A DNA stretch of 64,000 nt from Trichormus_B sp936914905 (lineage in GTDB: Bacteria > Cyanobacteriota > Cyanobacteriia > Cyanobacteriales > Nostocaceae): NCBI RefSeq assembly GCF_039871975.1, contig NZ_JBDPLL010000001.1; one strand, written 5' to 3'. Below, piece by piece: positions 19,381-29,914 of the stretch. The position numbers and the translations under genes are program-made. The notes beneath the pieces were generated by a model. The model ran no database searches, was not told the DNA's origin, and saw only the letters and a program-made list of their open reading frames with translations. Position 1 is the first letter of the stretch. Each line of letters starts with the position of its first letter.

Positions 19381-20282
19381 GATTTTTGCTCCTAGACATT
19401 TTTAGATTTGATAGATTGGTGATGATAAGAAGTTCATACTGTAGAATTACAGTAGTTATGGTGTGTAAAACCATGGGGGAGGCACAAGTTCTACGGCAAC
19501 ATTTGTACAGATGAAAAACATATATAAGTATTGGTAAATTTATGTTGGTTAATCATTAGTCAGCTATCTTTTTTCCCATCAATGACTCATGACTAATAAC
19601 TAACGACTACCGGAAAATGGCTACAAAAAACATTGAATCTTATGGAGAGTTTTCCCCTGTTCCATACAACGAAACTTAGGAGAAAATTAGAAAGTTATAA
19701 ACTTAAATACTGGCAACAACTTACCCAATTTTACTGGTATTATAATCACCGAGAACCTGTAGAGAAGTAAGAATTCAGGGGTCAGGAATCAATGTCTATT
19801 GTTTTTTCAGGTATTTCGTGCTTTTGCTCTGTTGAATATAGCTGAAACACTTCTTGGTCCAAGCAATTCAGAATTTTAAAAGTGAGGAAATTCTCTGAAT
19901 AATCACAATTATATTTTCGCATCTATCAAATTAACTGGTAAAATGCAACAAATAATACAGTTCTTACAATTAAGTTTTGGTTTTAATAATTTTAGAATTT
20001 GCAAACAAAACTTGCAGCAAATATCTTAACTCAAATTAAAAATAAATTGACTTTGGGTAGGCAAGATACCCACCCGAAAGGATTTAAGAATTTATTGTTT
20101 AGAAATCCCTGAAAACTAAAAATCTATTATTTAGTCAGTCGCAATGATAACATCAATTGAAACCTAGACAGCAAGAGAGTTTTACTCCTGACTCCTGACT
20201 CCTGACTTCTGACTCCTGCTGTAATTTTACCAATTACCGATCTAAACATATGTGACAAGTATTTAACCGGATTAGATATTAA
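19381..20282. other. intergenic region upstream of nifH remnant
   Basis: About 900 bases without a convincing gene. A truncated copy of the 91-bp repeat lies at about 20152-20224 (TGAAACCTAGACAGC... ending with CTCCTGCTGTA and an expanded run of the CTCCTGA 7-mer). The rest is AT-rich and presumably once held the nifH promoter. Confidence 0.5.
20152..20224 (+). repeat. 91-bp repeat, truncated copy A
   Basis: Contains the right two thirds of the repeat (GAAACCTAGACAGCAAGAGA, then CTCCTGA units, then CTGCTGTA). The left terminal part is not recognisable. The CTCCTGA unit is expanded compared with the full copies at 47878, 54182 and 56538. Confidence 0.75.
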
Positions 20283-20522
20283 CTACCAAGTCGGATCACT
20301 AAAAAGATGTATGGTTAATTCCTCTTTTCCTGGTGGAACTGCTCTGATACAGGCACGGGTAATTTCTCCATCATCTAGTTCGACTGTGCAAGCATGACAA
20401 GTTCCCATTAAACAACCTATAGGAATTGATACCCCTACTCTATCTGCTACATCTAATAGGGATTCTCCTATTTCAGCATTAACTGTGACATCATCTGGTA
20501 GAAAACGGATGTTGATAGTCAT
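20283..20522 (-). CDS. short [2Fe-2S] ferredoxin-like protein
   Basis: 79 residues. The cluster motif is GCLMGTCHACTVELDDG, giving C-x4-C-x2-C, with a fourth cysteine 12 residues on (ITRAC). Plant-type ferredoxins have about 29 residues in that last gap, so this is a shortened beta-grasp variant. The N-terminal strand IRFLPDDVTVNAEIGESLLD fits a ferredoxin fold. It is expected to be a cytosolic one-electron carrier; the partner is unknown. It lies on the same strand as, and upstream of, the dead nifH paralogue with 900 bases between them. An ISAzo13-type element begins 68 bases upstream of its start and may have displaced its promoter. Confidence 0.75.
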   Translation of the reverse strand: MTINIRFLPDDVTVNAEIGESLLDVADRVGVSIPIGCLMGTCHACTVELDDGEITRACIRAVPPGKEELTIHLFSDPTW

Positions 20523-20590
20523 TGGTGATTAGTGATTGGGGATTCGGGACTGGGAACTGGGGACTGCGTAAGATTTTTTCCAATGTAGAA

Positions 20591-21328
20591 GGATAGTGGA
20601 TTAAATAACCTCTAACTATGGTTTAGGGGTGTAATTCCATTGGGGCAAGAATTCATAAAAAACAATATTCAGATTTGATTTGAAGTCAACAGCCACTTTT
20701 CGGCCAGTTTGATAGGTGTTATAGAGAATGGTCCTCAAGAGTTTGAGTCCAGTTCGGGTGGTTGCCTTGCCATGAGGTCTTGTACAGTCTGGACACTCTC
20801 AAAAATCAGCCCCTGACACAGGGGAGAAATATGAGGAAAGAAACTATGCGCAATGGGATTCTACTTGGAGGTGTAGGGGGGATAATGAGGGATGGGAATT
20901 TCCATGGCCAGTTCATTAACTAACACCTGTAAGTCCTGTGTGAANNNNNNNNNNNNNNNNNNNNNNNNNNNNNNNNNNNNNNNNNNNNNNNNNNNNNNNN
21001 NNNNNNNNNNNNNNNNNNNNNNNNNNNNNNNNNNNNNNNNNNNNCTTTTCTTCCTCAAGTTCCCCCAAGCCCAACTTTCAGGTTTCGTGATGGCATAACA
21101 GCAAGCCGCGGATCTATGCCTGCCCCCCCTACCCTACTTTTAGGGCTTCAATCGCCGCCCATATACGGCTATCCTTCTGTGACAACGACTTATAGTATCC
21201 TTGCATTTTAACTTGCATTTTAACTTCAATTTCACCAGGGTCAGGGCCCATCATCTACTAGTTCTCCATCTACCCTTCTGGTGTATAGATCTTATTAGCA
21301 CTCTTACACCTTATTTAATCCACTTTCC
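20591..21328 (-). mobile_element. ISAzo13-family element, copy 3 (gapped)
   Basis: Terminal repeats GGATAGTGGATTAAATAACC (left) and the complement of GGAAAGTGGATTAAATAAGG (right). Minus-strand reading gives the transposase start (QGYYKSLSQKDSRIWAAIEA) near the right end. Left of the N run (20945-21044) are FTQDLQVLVNELAMEIPIPH and YPPYTSK, characteristic of the ISAzo13 DDE domain. Part of the transposase is missing and stops are present. Its right end supplies the G of the cobQ stop codon. Confidence 0.75.
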
Positions 21329-22803
21329 TAATATATAAACGGAGTTAAATTTAAATGGCTTTCTATTTCGGTGGCTAAAGAGTCCAAAATCTGTTCTCGC
21401 TGTTCTCGGTAGTTAGCAACTCCTGTGGGTAAGGATTTCAAACCTCGCTGTTGACGAAGGCGATTTATCCAAGCACGTCGCCAAGGACCGTTATCAAATA
21501 TTCCATGCAGATAAGTACCCCAAACGGATTGACAATTATCTACTAAGCCTAAATTAACATCATCAAATAGTGGTTGACAGGTGGGTTTATCGGTTGGTTG
21601 TTCTATGCGCGATCGCCCTTGGTGAATTTCAAACCCATTGACTGGTAAACCCATTTGGGGATAATTAGAACTCACTTGACGCTGACGGGCTATTTTTTGT
21701 CCTGTAATCACAGTTTTAATAGGTAAAAAATTCAATCCTTGATATCTGCCTGCTTGCCCCTCTATCCCTTCTGGGTCTGCGACAATTTGTCCTAGCATTT
21801 GAAATCCTCCACAAATGCCTAAAATTGTTCCTCCTGAAGCTGCATAGTTTTGAATTGCTTCTGCCATACCACTTTTTTGCAGCATGATTAAATCAGCTAT
21901 AGTAGTCTTTGTACCGGGAATAATTACCGCATCTGGATGTCCTAAATCTTGCTTGGGACTCAAATATTTTACTGAAATTGTCGGTTCTGATTCCAGTGGG
22001 TCAAAATCAGTAAAATTGGCAATTCTTGGTAAGCGAATAACAGCTATATTGAGTTCAGCATGGGTTTTCTGGTATTTTCGTTCCAGCAAGTCTAGTGAGT
22101 CTTCAGCAGGAAATACTTCTTCTAAATATGGGATAACACCAATAACTGGAATACCAGTGCGTTCTTCTAACCATTTGATTCCTGGTTCAAGGATTGATCG
22201 TATTCCCCGGAATTTGTTAATTACTACCCCTTTAATTAAGGCTCGTTCTTCTGGTTCTAATAATTCTAAAGTCCCTACTACATGAGCAAAAGCACCTCCT
22301 CGGTCAATATCGACTACTAACAGAGTGGGTGCATCCAAATATTTTGCTACTCTCATGTTGGTTAAGTCGTGGTGTTTTAGGTTAATCTCTGCGGGACTAC
22401 CGGCACCTTCACAAACTAAGACATCAAATTCTGTGCCTAAATGCTTTAAGCTTTCTTCTATTGTTCGCCAACCAATGTCAAAATACTGCTCATAATAATC
22501 TGTGGCGCTAACTTTACCCATCAGTCTACCTTTGAGGATCACTTGGGAGGTCATATTCCCTTGGGGTTTAAGTAAAATTGGGTTCATTTCCACTAATGGG
22601 GATACACCCGCTGCCCAAGCTTGTACAGCCTGGGCATAACCTATTTCTCCACCACTGGCGGTAACATAAGCATTTAAGGCCATATTTTGTCCCTTAAAAG
22701 GCGCTACTCGCCATCCACGACGGGACAAAATCCGACAAATAGCTGTGGTAATTAGTGATTTTCCTGCGTGGGATGTTGTCCCCACAACCATAATTGATTT
22801 CAT
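21328..22803 (-). CDS. cobQ: cobyric acid synthase (amidotransferase)
   Basis: 491 residues from the ATG giving MKSIMVVGTTSHAGKSL; a longer upstream frame adds a leader atypical of the family. The enzyme amidates four carboxyl groups of adenosylcobyrinic acid diamide using glutamine and ATP, in (pseudo)cobalamin synthesis. The N-terminal dethiobiotin-synthetase-like ATPase domain has the P-loop GTTSHAGKSL and VAPFKGQNMALNAYVT. The C-terminal class I glutaminase has the nucleophile Cys in GTILGICGGFQMLGQ and the His in GTYLHGIFDNGPW. The stop codon TAG lies exactly at the junction with the ISAzo13-type element, the last base belonging to the IS. The natural C-terminus may thus have been trimmed by a few residues, but all motifs are present. 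Confidence 0.92.
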   Translation of the reverse strand: MKSIMVVGTTSHAGKSLITTAICRILSRRGWRVAPFKGQNMALNAYVTASGGEIGYAQAVQAWAAGVSPLVEMNPILLKPQGNMTSQVILKGRLMGKVSATDYYEQYFDIGWRTIEESLKHLGTEFDVLVCEGAGSPAEINLKHHDLTNMRVAKYLDAPTLLVVDIDRGGAFAHVVGTLELLEPEERALIKGVVINKFRGIRSILEPGIKWLEERTGIPVIGVIPYLEEVFPAEDSLDLLERKYQKTHAELNIAVIRLPRIANFTDFDPLESEPTISVKYLSPKQDLGHPDAVIIPGTKTTIADLIMLQKSGMAEAIQNYAASGGTILGICGGFQMLGQIVADPEGIEGQAGRYQGLNFLPIKTVITGQKIARQRQVSSNYPQMGLPVNGFEIHQGRSRIEQPTDKPTCQPLFDDVNLGLVDNCQSVWGTYLHGIFDNGPWRRAWINRLRQQRGLKSLPTGVANYREQREQILDSLATEIESHLNLTPFIY

Positions 22804-23076
22804 AATTTGTAATTTGTAATTTGTAATGTGTAATTCGTGATGGAGAATAGGGAACAGGAAACGGGGAATAGGGAACAAGTAATTAATTATTCTCTGTGTC
22901 TGTCGCTTGGGATCGTTGCATTCTGTCTGTAGTTCACTTTGACTTGCTTTACTTAGCTTGTCAATTTTTCAGGAGAAATATGGTGTATCAGGGAAAATAC
23001 GGCGGAATTTAGGATTTTGGGAACAAGATCAATATTCCCTGTTTTCCCCTACACCCCACATATACCCTATACCTTA

Positions 23077-23481
23077 CTAAAAAGGCAGTCTAACCCAACG
23101 GATGAAAGCATCATAGAGGTGATCGCTCAATGTTGGTATAGCTAATTCTTGTTTCTGTAATTTTTCTAATAACTGATGTCCAAGGGGTGTGAGACGAAAA
23201 CCATCTGTAATTCCTTGTCCATCTACTTCTCGTCGCAATATTCCTACTTGAATCAGCCAGTTTAAATCATTGTCACAGACTACTTCTGATAATGGACGTT
23301 GGGTATAACCTTGTTTAATCCCATTTTCCATTGCGATCGCACTCACAGGTACACTTTTAATTTGCATTGTCAGAAATAATGCCAATCTGAAAGGCGAACA
23401 AATTAGTGATCGCTTGGCTCGTTCTACTGTAATCTGCGAATAAACAAAGGGTTTTGGATTGGTGTAGTTAGCAGTAGTCAT
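23077..23481 (-). CDS. Npun_F0494-like conserved cyanobacterial protein
   Basis: 134 residues. YSQITVERAKRSLICSPFRL opens the conserved part. A winged-helix-like segment follows (LNWLIQVGILRREVDGQGI, DGFRLTPLGHQLLEKLQ) and the end is HLYDAFIRWVRLPF. It resembles a small family found across filamentous cyanobacteria (Npun_F0494 type) with no assigned function. The wing and the RLTPLGHQLLE helix are reminiscent of DNA-binding winged helices, so a regulatory role is possible but unproven. No membrane or signal segment is seen. Confidence 0.65.
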   Translation of the reverse strand: MTTANYTNPKPFVYSQITVERAKRSLICSPFRLALFLTMQIKSVPVSAIAMENGIKQGYTQRPLSEVVCDNDLNWLIQVGILRREVDGQGITDGFRLTPLGHQLLEKLQKQELAIPTLSDHLYDAFIRWVRLPF

Positions 23482-23659
23482 AAGTTTAAGACTGGGGAGG
23501 TGGAAGATAAGGGTGATGAGGGTAATGAGGGTGATGAGGGTGATGGGGAAGTAAATTTCCTAATGCCCAATGCCCTATTTCCTATTTCCTATTCCCTGTT
23601 TATTGTAAATTATTGTAAAATCTGTAGTGCATCAGAACTTAATACAGGAACTCTGAATT

Positions 23660-24097
23660 ATGCCTCTAGCAGTTGGTACAGTTGCACCTGCATTTACCAC
23701 CACAGACACAAACGGCAATACGGTATCATTATCTGATTTTGTGGGTAAAACCGTAGTTTTATACTTTTATCCCAAAGATGATACACCAGGCTGCACCAAA
23801 CAAGCTTGCAGCTTCCGTGATGCACAGGAACAATATACCAATAAAGATATTGTTGTACTGGGTGTGAGTGCAGATGATGAAGCTTCTCACCAAGCATTTA
23901 CCCAAAAATATAACTTGAATTTCCCCCTACTAGCTGACACCGATAAAACCATTATTGCTGCTTACGATGTTGATGCTGGTGGTTATGCCAAGCGTGTTTC
24001 TTATGTAATTGACCCCAGTGGTAAAATTATTCATGCAGATGCTAGTGTCAACACAGCTACCCATGCTTATGATGTTTTAGCTGCACTTGGTTTGTAA
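23660..24097 (+). CDS. bcp: peroxiredoxin Q (thioredoxin-dependent peroxidase)
   Basis: 145 residues, full length for the BCP/PrxQ family. The peroxidatic Cys lies in DDTPGCTKQACSFRD, with the resolving Cys five residues later (C-x4-C, atypical 2-Cys form). The thioredoxin fold is evident (GKTVVLYFYPKDDTPGC, YVIDPSGKIIHADASV). It reduces H2O2 and alkyl hydroperoxides at the expense of thioredoxin. No signal peptide is present, so it acts in the cytosol. The start MPLAVGTVAPAFTTTDTNG is normal for the family. Single gene, intact. Confidence 0.93.
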   Translation: MPLAVGTVAPAFTTTDTNGNTVSLSDFVGKTVVLYFYPKDDTPGCTKQACSFRDAQEQYTNKDIVVLGVSADDEASHQAFTQKYNLNFPLLADTDKTIIAAYDVDAGGYAKRVSYVIDPSGKIIHADASVNTATHAYDVLAALGL

Positions 24098-24175
24098 TTT
24101 TTAACCAGATGATTTGGTAGTGGTCAGTAGTCAGGAGTCAGAATGCAAAAATGACAACTGACAACTGACACTGAG

Positions 24176-24550
24176 TTATTTGTCTGAAGGGAGGATAATC
24201 AACGCTGATGTATTTTGACCAGATGTAGGTAAATTAGGATTTTTCTGTTGCTGACCTTGCATTAATTTTTTTTGTCTATCCTTAAAATCTACTACTGCAT
24301 CATGCAATTGTTGATTCTGTTGATTAGAATCCCAGTTGAGAGTACCGAAATTTGCCTGATGAATCAGGTTAAATAAATTGAAATCTGAGGAATTAGCAGA
24401 TAAAGGATTGCTATTAGTGCCGCTGTCTAAACCACTAAAGGGTTGATTAGTATCAGCCAAGCTGCGTTGTGCTGTCAGCAAAGACGCAAAACTCAATCCT
24501 GCTAAAGTAGCTATCAAGATTTTCTGAATTGGTGAAAACTGTTGTTTCAT
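24176..24550 (-). CDS. small exported protein, unknown function
   Basis: 124 residues from MKQQFSPIQKILIA. A typical Sec signal peptide (IATLAGLSFASLLTAQRSLA) is followed by a Asn/Ser/Gln-rich mature part without cysteines (NSSDFNLFNLIHQANFGTLN, DRQKKLMQGQQQKNPNLP). No domain is recognised. The gene is 32 bases downstream of the ABC-2 permease gene on the same strand, so the two are probably cotranscribed. It may be a periplasmic companion of that exporter (inference). Confidence 0.6.
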   Translation of the reverse strand: MKQQFSPIQKILIATLAGLSFASLLTAQRSLADTNQPFSGLDSGTNSNPLSANSSDFNLFNLIHQANFGTLNWDSNQQNQQLHDAVVDFKDRQKKLMQGQQQKNPNLPTSGQNTSALIILPSDK

Positions 24551-24582
24551 GATATTTACCCTCACAATTTTGCCTTCTATTT

Positions 24583-25458
24583 TTAAGCAAGAGTCCGACG
24601 TAATTGGGGCTGTATGCTAATTAAAGCCAACATAGCAAATCCCAGTAAGACTAACAATGCTCCTCCAAATGTAACATCACCCCAAAAAGCTTGCATCACG
24701 ACATCATTTAATCCCCAATTGCTGTGTAGATACAAATAGCGAATGGGTTCAATGGCATAGCTAAGAGGATTGAGAGTGGCGATAACTTGCAACCAACTAG
24801 GCATAAACGATAATGGTGCTAAGGCTGTGCTGGCAAATAACAAAGGTAGGTTAGTAACGAAAATAACTGCAATTAATTCAATATGTCCTGGTAAAGCAAA
24901 AGCTAAACCCAAGGAAATCGCCGTTACACCTAAAGCCAGCAGGAAGACTATTAATGCGATCGCACTTAATCCGACTGCATTGGGTAAACCCGCACCTAAA
25001 AACGCCGCTGCACCCACAATTACCGCCGCTTGCAGTAAACTTTGGCTAATGATAAAAATGGCAGAAGCAAAAACAATTGAGAAGCGCGAAGCTAAAGGTG
25101 CAACCAGCAACCTATTTAAAAAGCCAAATTCCCGATCAAACATCACCGGTAAACCTGCATTCAAAGCCCCAGCAAAGGCGGTAAATACAATTACACCTGC
25201 GGCTAGAAATTGACCGTAATTTGTCGTAGTACTAAATAAACCCTTGGGTGCATTTTGGAACAAAGCACCAAATAAGACTAACCACATCACAGGTTGAATA
25301 ATTCCTGCTACCAGACTAGAAGGACGACGTTGGAGTTGAATAAACAGACGACGAGTTAAAGCCAGGGTTTCTTGGATAATTTCTCCCAAAAAATTAGGTG
25401 TAGTTTCTGTAACTACGGTAGGTGAGGCAAGTTGCTGCCAATTCATATCTGTCTTCAT
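24583..25458 (-). CDS. ABC-2 type transporter permease
   Basis: 291 residues from MKTDMNWQQLASP; the more upstream start adds a Cys/Tyr-rich leader unlikely to be real. Six membrane segments are evident: SSLVAGIIQPVMWLVLFGAL, FLAAGVIVFTAFAGALNAG, FSIVFASAIFIISQSLLQAA, LSAIALIVFLLALGVTAISL, LIAVIFVTNLPLLFASTAL and GALLVLLGFAMLALISI. The ABC-2 signature loop FMPSWLQVIATLNPLSYAIE is present. Such permeases pair with a separate ATPase (DrrA-like) for drug, lipid or polysaccharide export. No ATPase gene is adjacent, so the partner must be elsewhere. Confidence 0.88.
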   Translation of the reverse strand: MKTDMNWQQLASPTVVTETTPNFLGEIIQETLALTRRLFIQLQRRPSSLVAGIIQPVMWLVLFGALFQNAPKGLFSTTTNYGQFLAAGVIVFTAFAGALNAGLPVMFDREFGFLNRLLVAPLASRFSIVFASAIFIISQSLLQAAVIVGAAAFLGAGLPNAVGLSAIALIVFLLALGVTAISLGLAFALPGHIELIAVIFVTNLPLLFASTALAPLSFMPSWLQVIATLNPLSYAIEPIRYLYLHSNWGLNDVVMQAFWGDVTFGGALLVLLGFAMLALISIQPQLRRTLA

Positions 25459-25913
25459 AGCAATTTGAACATTAGATATACAGTAGATATACAGTCTGTA
25501 CAATTAAATTGTATGAATGATAAACATCTATGCAATCAAGAATCTGCAAAGAACATTTATAATTCTATAATTCTTCATAATATATTATACTATAATATAT
25601 TATCTTATAATATATTATATCAAACAATGATTTTAAAACTGATGAGGATTTATTTAGGAGTTTAGGAGTTCAGGAGTATGGCTATTGCCACGCTATCCCT
25701 ACAGCACACTATGTGAAGGCTATCAGTAGTATGGCTAACGCCACGCTCCGCTATCAGGAATTCAGAAATTCCTGAGTTCACGAATAAAGCCGGATTGGTA
25801 CTTTATTTATTTTTGATTGAAATAAAGAATGGTAGTATATAAATTATGATTTTCTAGAAATCGTGAATTTTGAATTTTGAATTTTAAAAGTGGGCATTGC
25901 CCACTCTAGGAAT
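25459..25913. other. AT-rich intergenic region with repeats
   Basis: Contains several ATATTATA direct and inverted units (about 25560-25625) and a pair of CCACGCTNNNCTA-type units (25690-25760) that recur in filamentous cyanobacteria. A short hairpin AGGAATTCAGAAATTCCT lies at 25756-25773. No gene was seen. Confidence 0.45.
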
Positions 25914-26336
25914 CTATAGACCTACACCATGTCGTTTAGCAGTTTCGGCTAACTTATCATACTGGTGTTGGGATGCTTCAGCTAAAATCTTATCTACTTC
26001 TTCAGGATTAGTGCCGTCTTTGGGAATTAAATACTTAACATAAAGAGAAACAAAATCAACCATCGCAGGTAAACCTGATAAATTGTGTTTATCTGTTTGT
26101 CGTCCAGCAATTACAGCTACCAAACCCGCTCTAATTGGGTCTGGTTTTACTTTCATGAATTGGTCAATTAGCAGCTTGATGTAATCTAATGGTTCTAAGT
26201 TATTTAACTTAGCTTCATCAGGTTTAAACTCTAATCCTGCGGCTGTTGACTGATCTAAAATACACCATTGTGTAAATTCTTGTAGTGCTGCATCAGGAAG
26301 TTGAGGAAGATATTTGTATAGTTCTAAATTAGACAC
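25914..26336 (-). CDS. conserved hypothetical protein downstream of hupL
   Basis: 140 residues, predicted all-helical and soluble: LYKYLPQLPDAALQEFTQWC, YIKLLIDQFMKVKPDPIRAG, MVDFVSLYVKYLIPKDG. There are no cysteine clusters and only one near-terminal Cys, so it is not an FeS protein. It follows hupL on the same strand with 216 bases between, where in other heterocystous strains hupW (the HupL-specific protease) often sits. It lacks hydrogenase-protease features and is clearly not HupW. It could be a dedicated helper of the hydrogenase or unrelated; I do not recognise a domain. Confidence 0.6.
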   Translation of the reverse strand: MSNLELYKYLPQLPDAALQEFTQWCILDQSTAAGLEFKPDEAKLNNLEPLDYIKLLIDQFMKVKPDPIRAGLVAVIAGRQTDKHNLSGLPAMVDFVSLYVKYLIPKDGTNPEEVDKILAEASQHQYDKLAETAKRHGVGL

Positions 26337-26462
26337 AAGCTTACCTTATAAATTGCAGTTTTTGGGAGCGCATTAAGGTTAGACTAACTCACTGTTTAGA
26401 GAACTTTTGTCATCCAACTGACAATTAACAACTATCACTTTTTAGTGATAACCGATAACTGT

Positions 26463-26540
26463 TACAGCAGGAGTTAGGAGTACAACTCTCTTGCTGTCTA
26501 GGTTTCAATTTAGATTCTGTACCTCATTGATCTGCAATCT
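26463..26540 (-). repeat. 91-bp repeat, copy B (inverted, internally short)
   Basis: Same family as the copies at 47878, 54182 and 56538, but inverted. It begins TTACAGCAGGAGT, passes CTCTTGCTGTCTAGGTTTCA and ends TGATCTGCAATCT. It has fewer CTCCTGA units. It lies 13 bases beyond the 3' end of hupL. Confidence 0.85.
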
Positions 26541-26552
26541 TGTGTTAACTGA

Positions 26553-28148
<1,596 letters not shown>

Positions 28149-28252
28149 AACTTCTGAGTGATTGGTGATTGGTGATTGGTAATTGGTAATTGGTGGCCAT
28201 TAGGAAAATTACTTCCCCATCTCCCTGATTTCTCTTATCTTCCCCCCAGTCC

Positions 28253-29215
28253 CTAAACAGTAAAAAAGTCTTCATCTGCCCATTTTGGTGCTGCGTCTTT
28301 GGCCACAACCGTGAGGACTGCATAATCTTTGTGGTTGACACCGGGTGGTATTTCTTTAGGAACACCCATCACAGTTTGAGTTTTAAATACTGTTCCTGGT
28401 TTGAGGTCGAAAAAGGGAAATTCTGGTTCTGTGCACCCTAAGCAAGGCATTCCAGCGCGGGTTTTCGATGATACACGATTCCAAAGAATGCGGTTACAGG
28501 AGGAATGTGTCATAGGACCACGACAACCCAAGTCGTAGAATAGACAGCCTTTGCGTTGTCCAAACTCTGCTGTTGTGGCTTTGTATGCAAAGTGAATATT
28601 GCGGGTACAACCGGTTTGGGTGTACGTATTAAAAAAAGTTTGGGGACGGTGTAGTTCATCGAGAACTATATCATCTATGCGTCCAGTAGCGATCCCCACT
28701 AATATCTGGGTTATCCAATCAGGGTGTGCGGGACAACCGGGAATATTAATTACAGGTAAACCCGCTTTGCTAACAAAATCTTTACCTAAAAAACCGCCTT
28801 CTTTCCGTTTGAGAAACTGTAATCCTTTCGAGTCGCTGGGGTTAGGTGACATAGCGGGAATTCCTCCCCAAGTTGCACAGTCTCCCACCGCCACAATAAA
28901 TTTAGCAGCTTGGGATAAATCTATTAACCAATCCTTCATAGGACGGTCGGCAAATCTATTCCATTCCCCTGTACCATTGGGGGCGTTAACTACACTACCT
29001 TCAAATACCAAAATATCCAAAGGAGTCTTACCTAAAACACAGTCCCATAGAAGAGTTTGTAGGTTGTTACCCAGTTCCACACCCAAGGAAGGATGCCAAA
29101 GAACTTTAATACCAAAATCAGCGATTAAATCGCAAGCAGTAGGTTCTTCAGCATTAAGAAAAGACATGGTGTTACCGGAACAAGCACCACCTTGAAGCCA
29201 GAGTACATTCGTCAT
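28253..29215 (-). CDS. hupS: uptake [NiFe]-hydrogenase small subunit
   Basis: 320 residues. It carries the FeS clusters that pass electrons from HupL toward the membrane chain. Cluster cysteines are visible in GACSGNTMSF (about 12), PGCPAH, TGCTRNIHFA, YDLGCRGPMTHSSCNRILWN and GMPCLGCTEPEF. No twin-arginine leader is present, as is usual for cyanobacterial HupS, so the enzyme should face the cytoplasm. The protein ends at DFFTV without a membrane anchor helix. It is the first gene of hupSL. The promoter region includes an 18-bp palindrome about 140 bases upstream. Confidence 0.97.
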   Translation of the reverse strand: MTNVLWLQGGACSGNTMSFLNAEEPTACDLIADFGIKVLWHPSLGVELGNNLQTLLWDCVLGKTPLDILVFEGSVVNAPNGTGEWNRFADRPMKDWLIDLSQAAKFIVAVGDCATWGGIPAMSPNPSDSKGLQFLKRKEGGFLGKDFVSKAGLPVINIPGCPAHPDWITQILVGIATGRIDDIVLDELHRPQTFFNTYTQTGCTRNIHFAYKATTAEFGQRKGCLFYDLGCRGPMTHSSCNRILWNRVSSKTRAGMPCLGCTEPEFPFFDLKPGTVFKTQTVMGVPKEIPPGVNHKDYAVLTVVAKDAAPKWADEDFFTV

Positions 29216-29357
29216 TAGCCTATATATTGTTCTGTTGTTGATGTAGTGAAATAAACAGAATTATTCTGTCTGTGTGGATGAGGACATACGCAAAAAATTA
29301 GAAACATTATTCACTTCTTCAGTAGCGCTGTGAAGAAATCGTGGAGAAGTTCACCAA

Positions 29358-29375
29358 TTGATCAATATTGATCAA
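29358..29375. promoter_or_regulatory. 18-bp palindrome upstream of hupS
   Basis: TTGATCAATATTGATCAA is a perfect palindrome centred about 151 bases upstream of the hupS ATG. The outer TTGAT/ATCAA half-sites are those of FNR/CRP-family operators, though the spacing is 8 rather than 4. It is a candidate site for a dimeric regulator. No GTA-N8-TAC NtcA site was found in 29216-29870. Confidence 0.4.
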
Positions 29376-29872
29376 TATAGTATTATCTTAGATTAAGGTA
29401 TTGTTTAAATCAATTAAATTTTTTCGTGAACATTTAGTATTGTTATGAACAACTTCTGTAATATGCTCGGTTAACCTCTGCGTTAAAAAAATATTCATGA
29501 ATAAAAATGCGATTTTGATGATTTTATCATTAAAATCACATATAAAGTACTCTAAAGATTGCCGAATTTATAGCTAATTGGTAAAATATATATACCAAAA
29601 TTAGGGCAAGAATTTAAAATTAATTAAAACTAATATTGGTCTTGGTAATTTTCCTATACAATTTGATCGATGGATTGCTTTATTGTGATAAGGACTGATT
29701 CTGGGAAATAAAAGAGAATTCATTGATATTTTTAGGTAAAAATACCAGCGAGTTCTAATTTTTACTTCTTAGCTTTTTGGCTTCTCTGTGTGTCATTTTC
29801 CAAATGAGCCAAGATAAAAAAATGTGAGATTGGGGAATCTCTAAACTTGCGTAAACCACTTTTTTACCGCAT
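29376..29872. other. divergent promoter region hupS / TPR gene
   Basis: AT-rich sequence between the two transcription units of the hydrogenase island. No open frame and no named repeat is visible. It presumably holds the promoters of hupSL (leftward) and of the accessory cluster (rightward). Confidence 0.4.
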
Positions 29873-29914
29873 TTGTGCGGTCATTTACAACCAAATTCCC
29901 CAACTGGCCAGAGT

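Noticed and set aside
29216..29870. NtcA box (GTA-N8-TAC) ahead of hupS
   Set aside because: Only GTA-N9-TAC and GTA-N4-TAC spacings occur, too far upstream or of wrong length.
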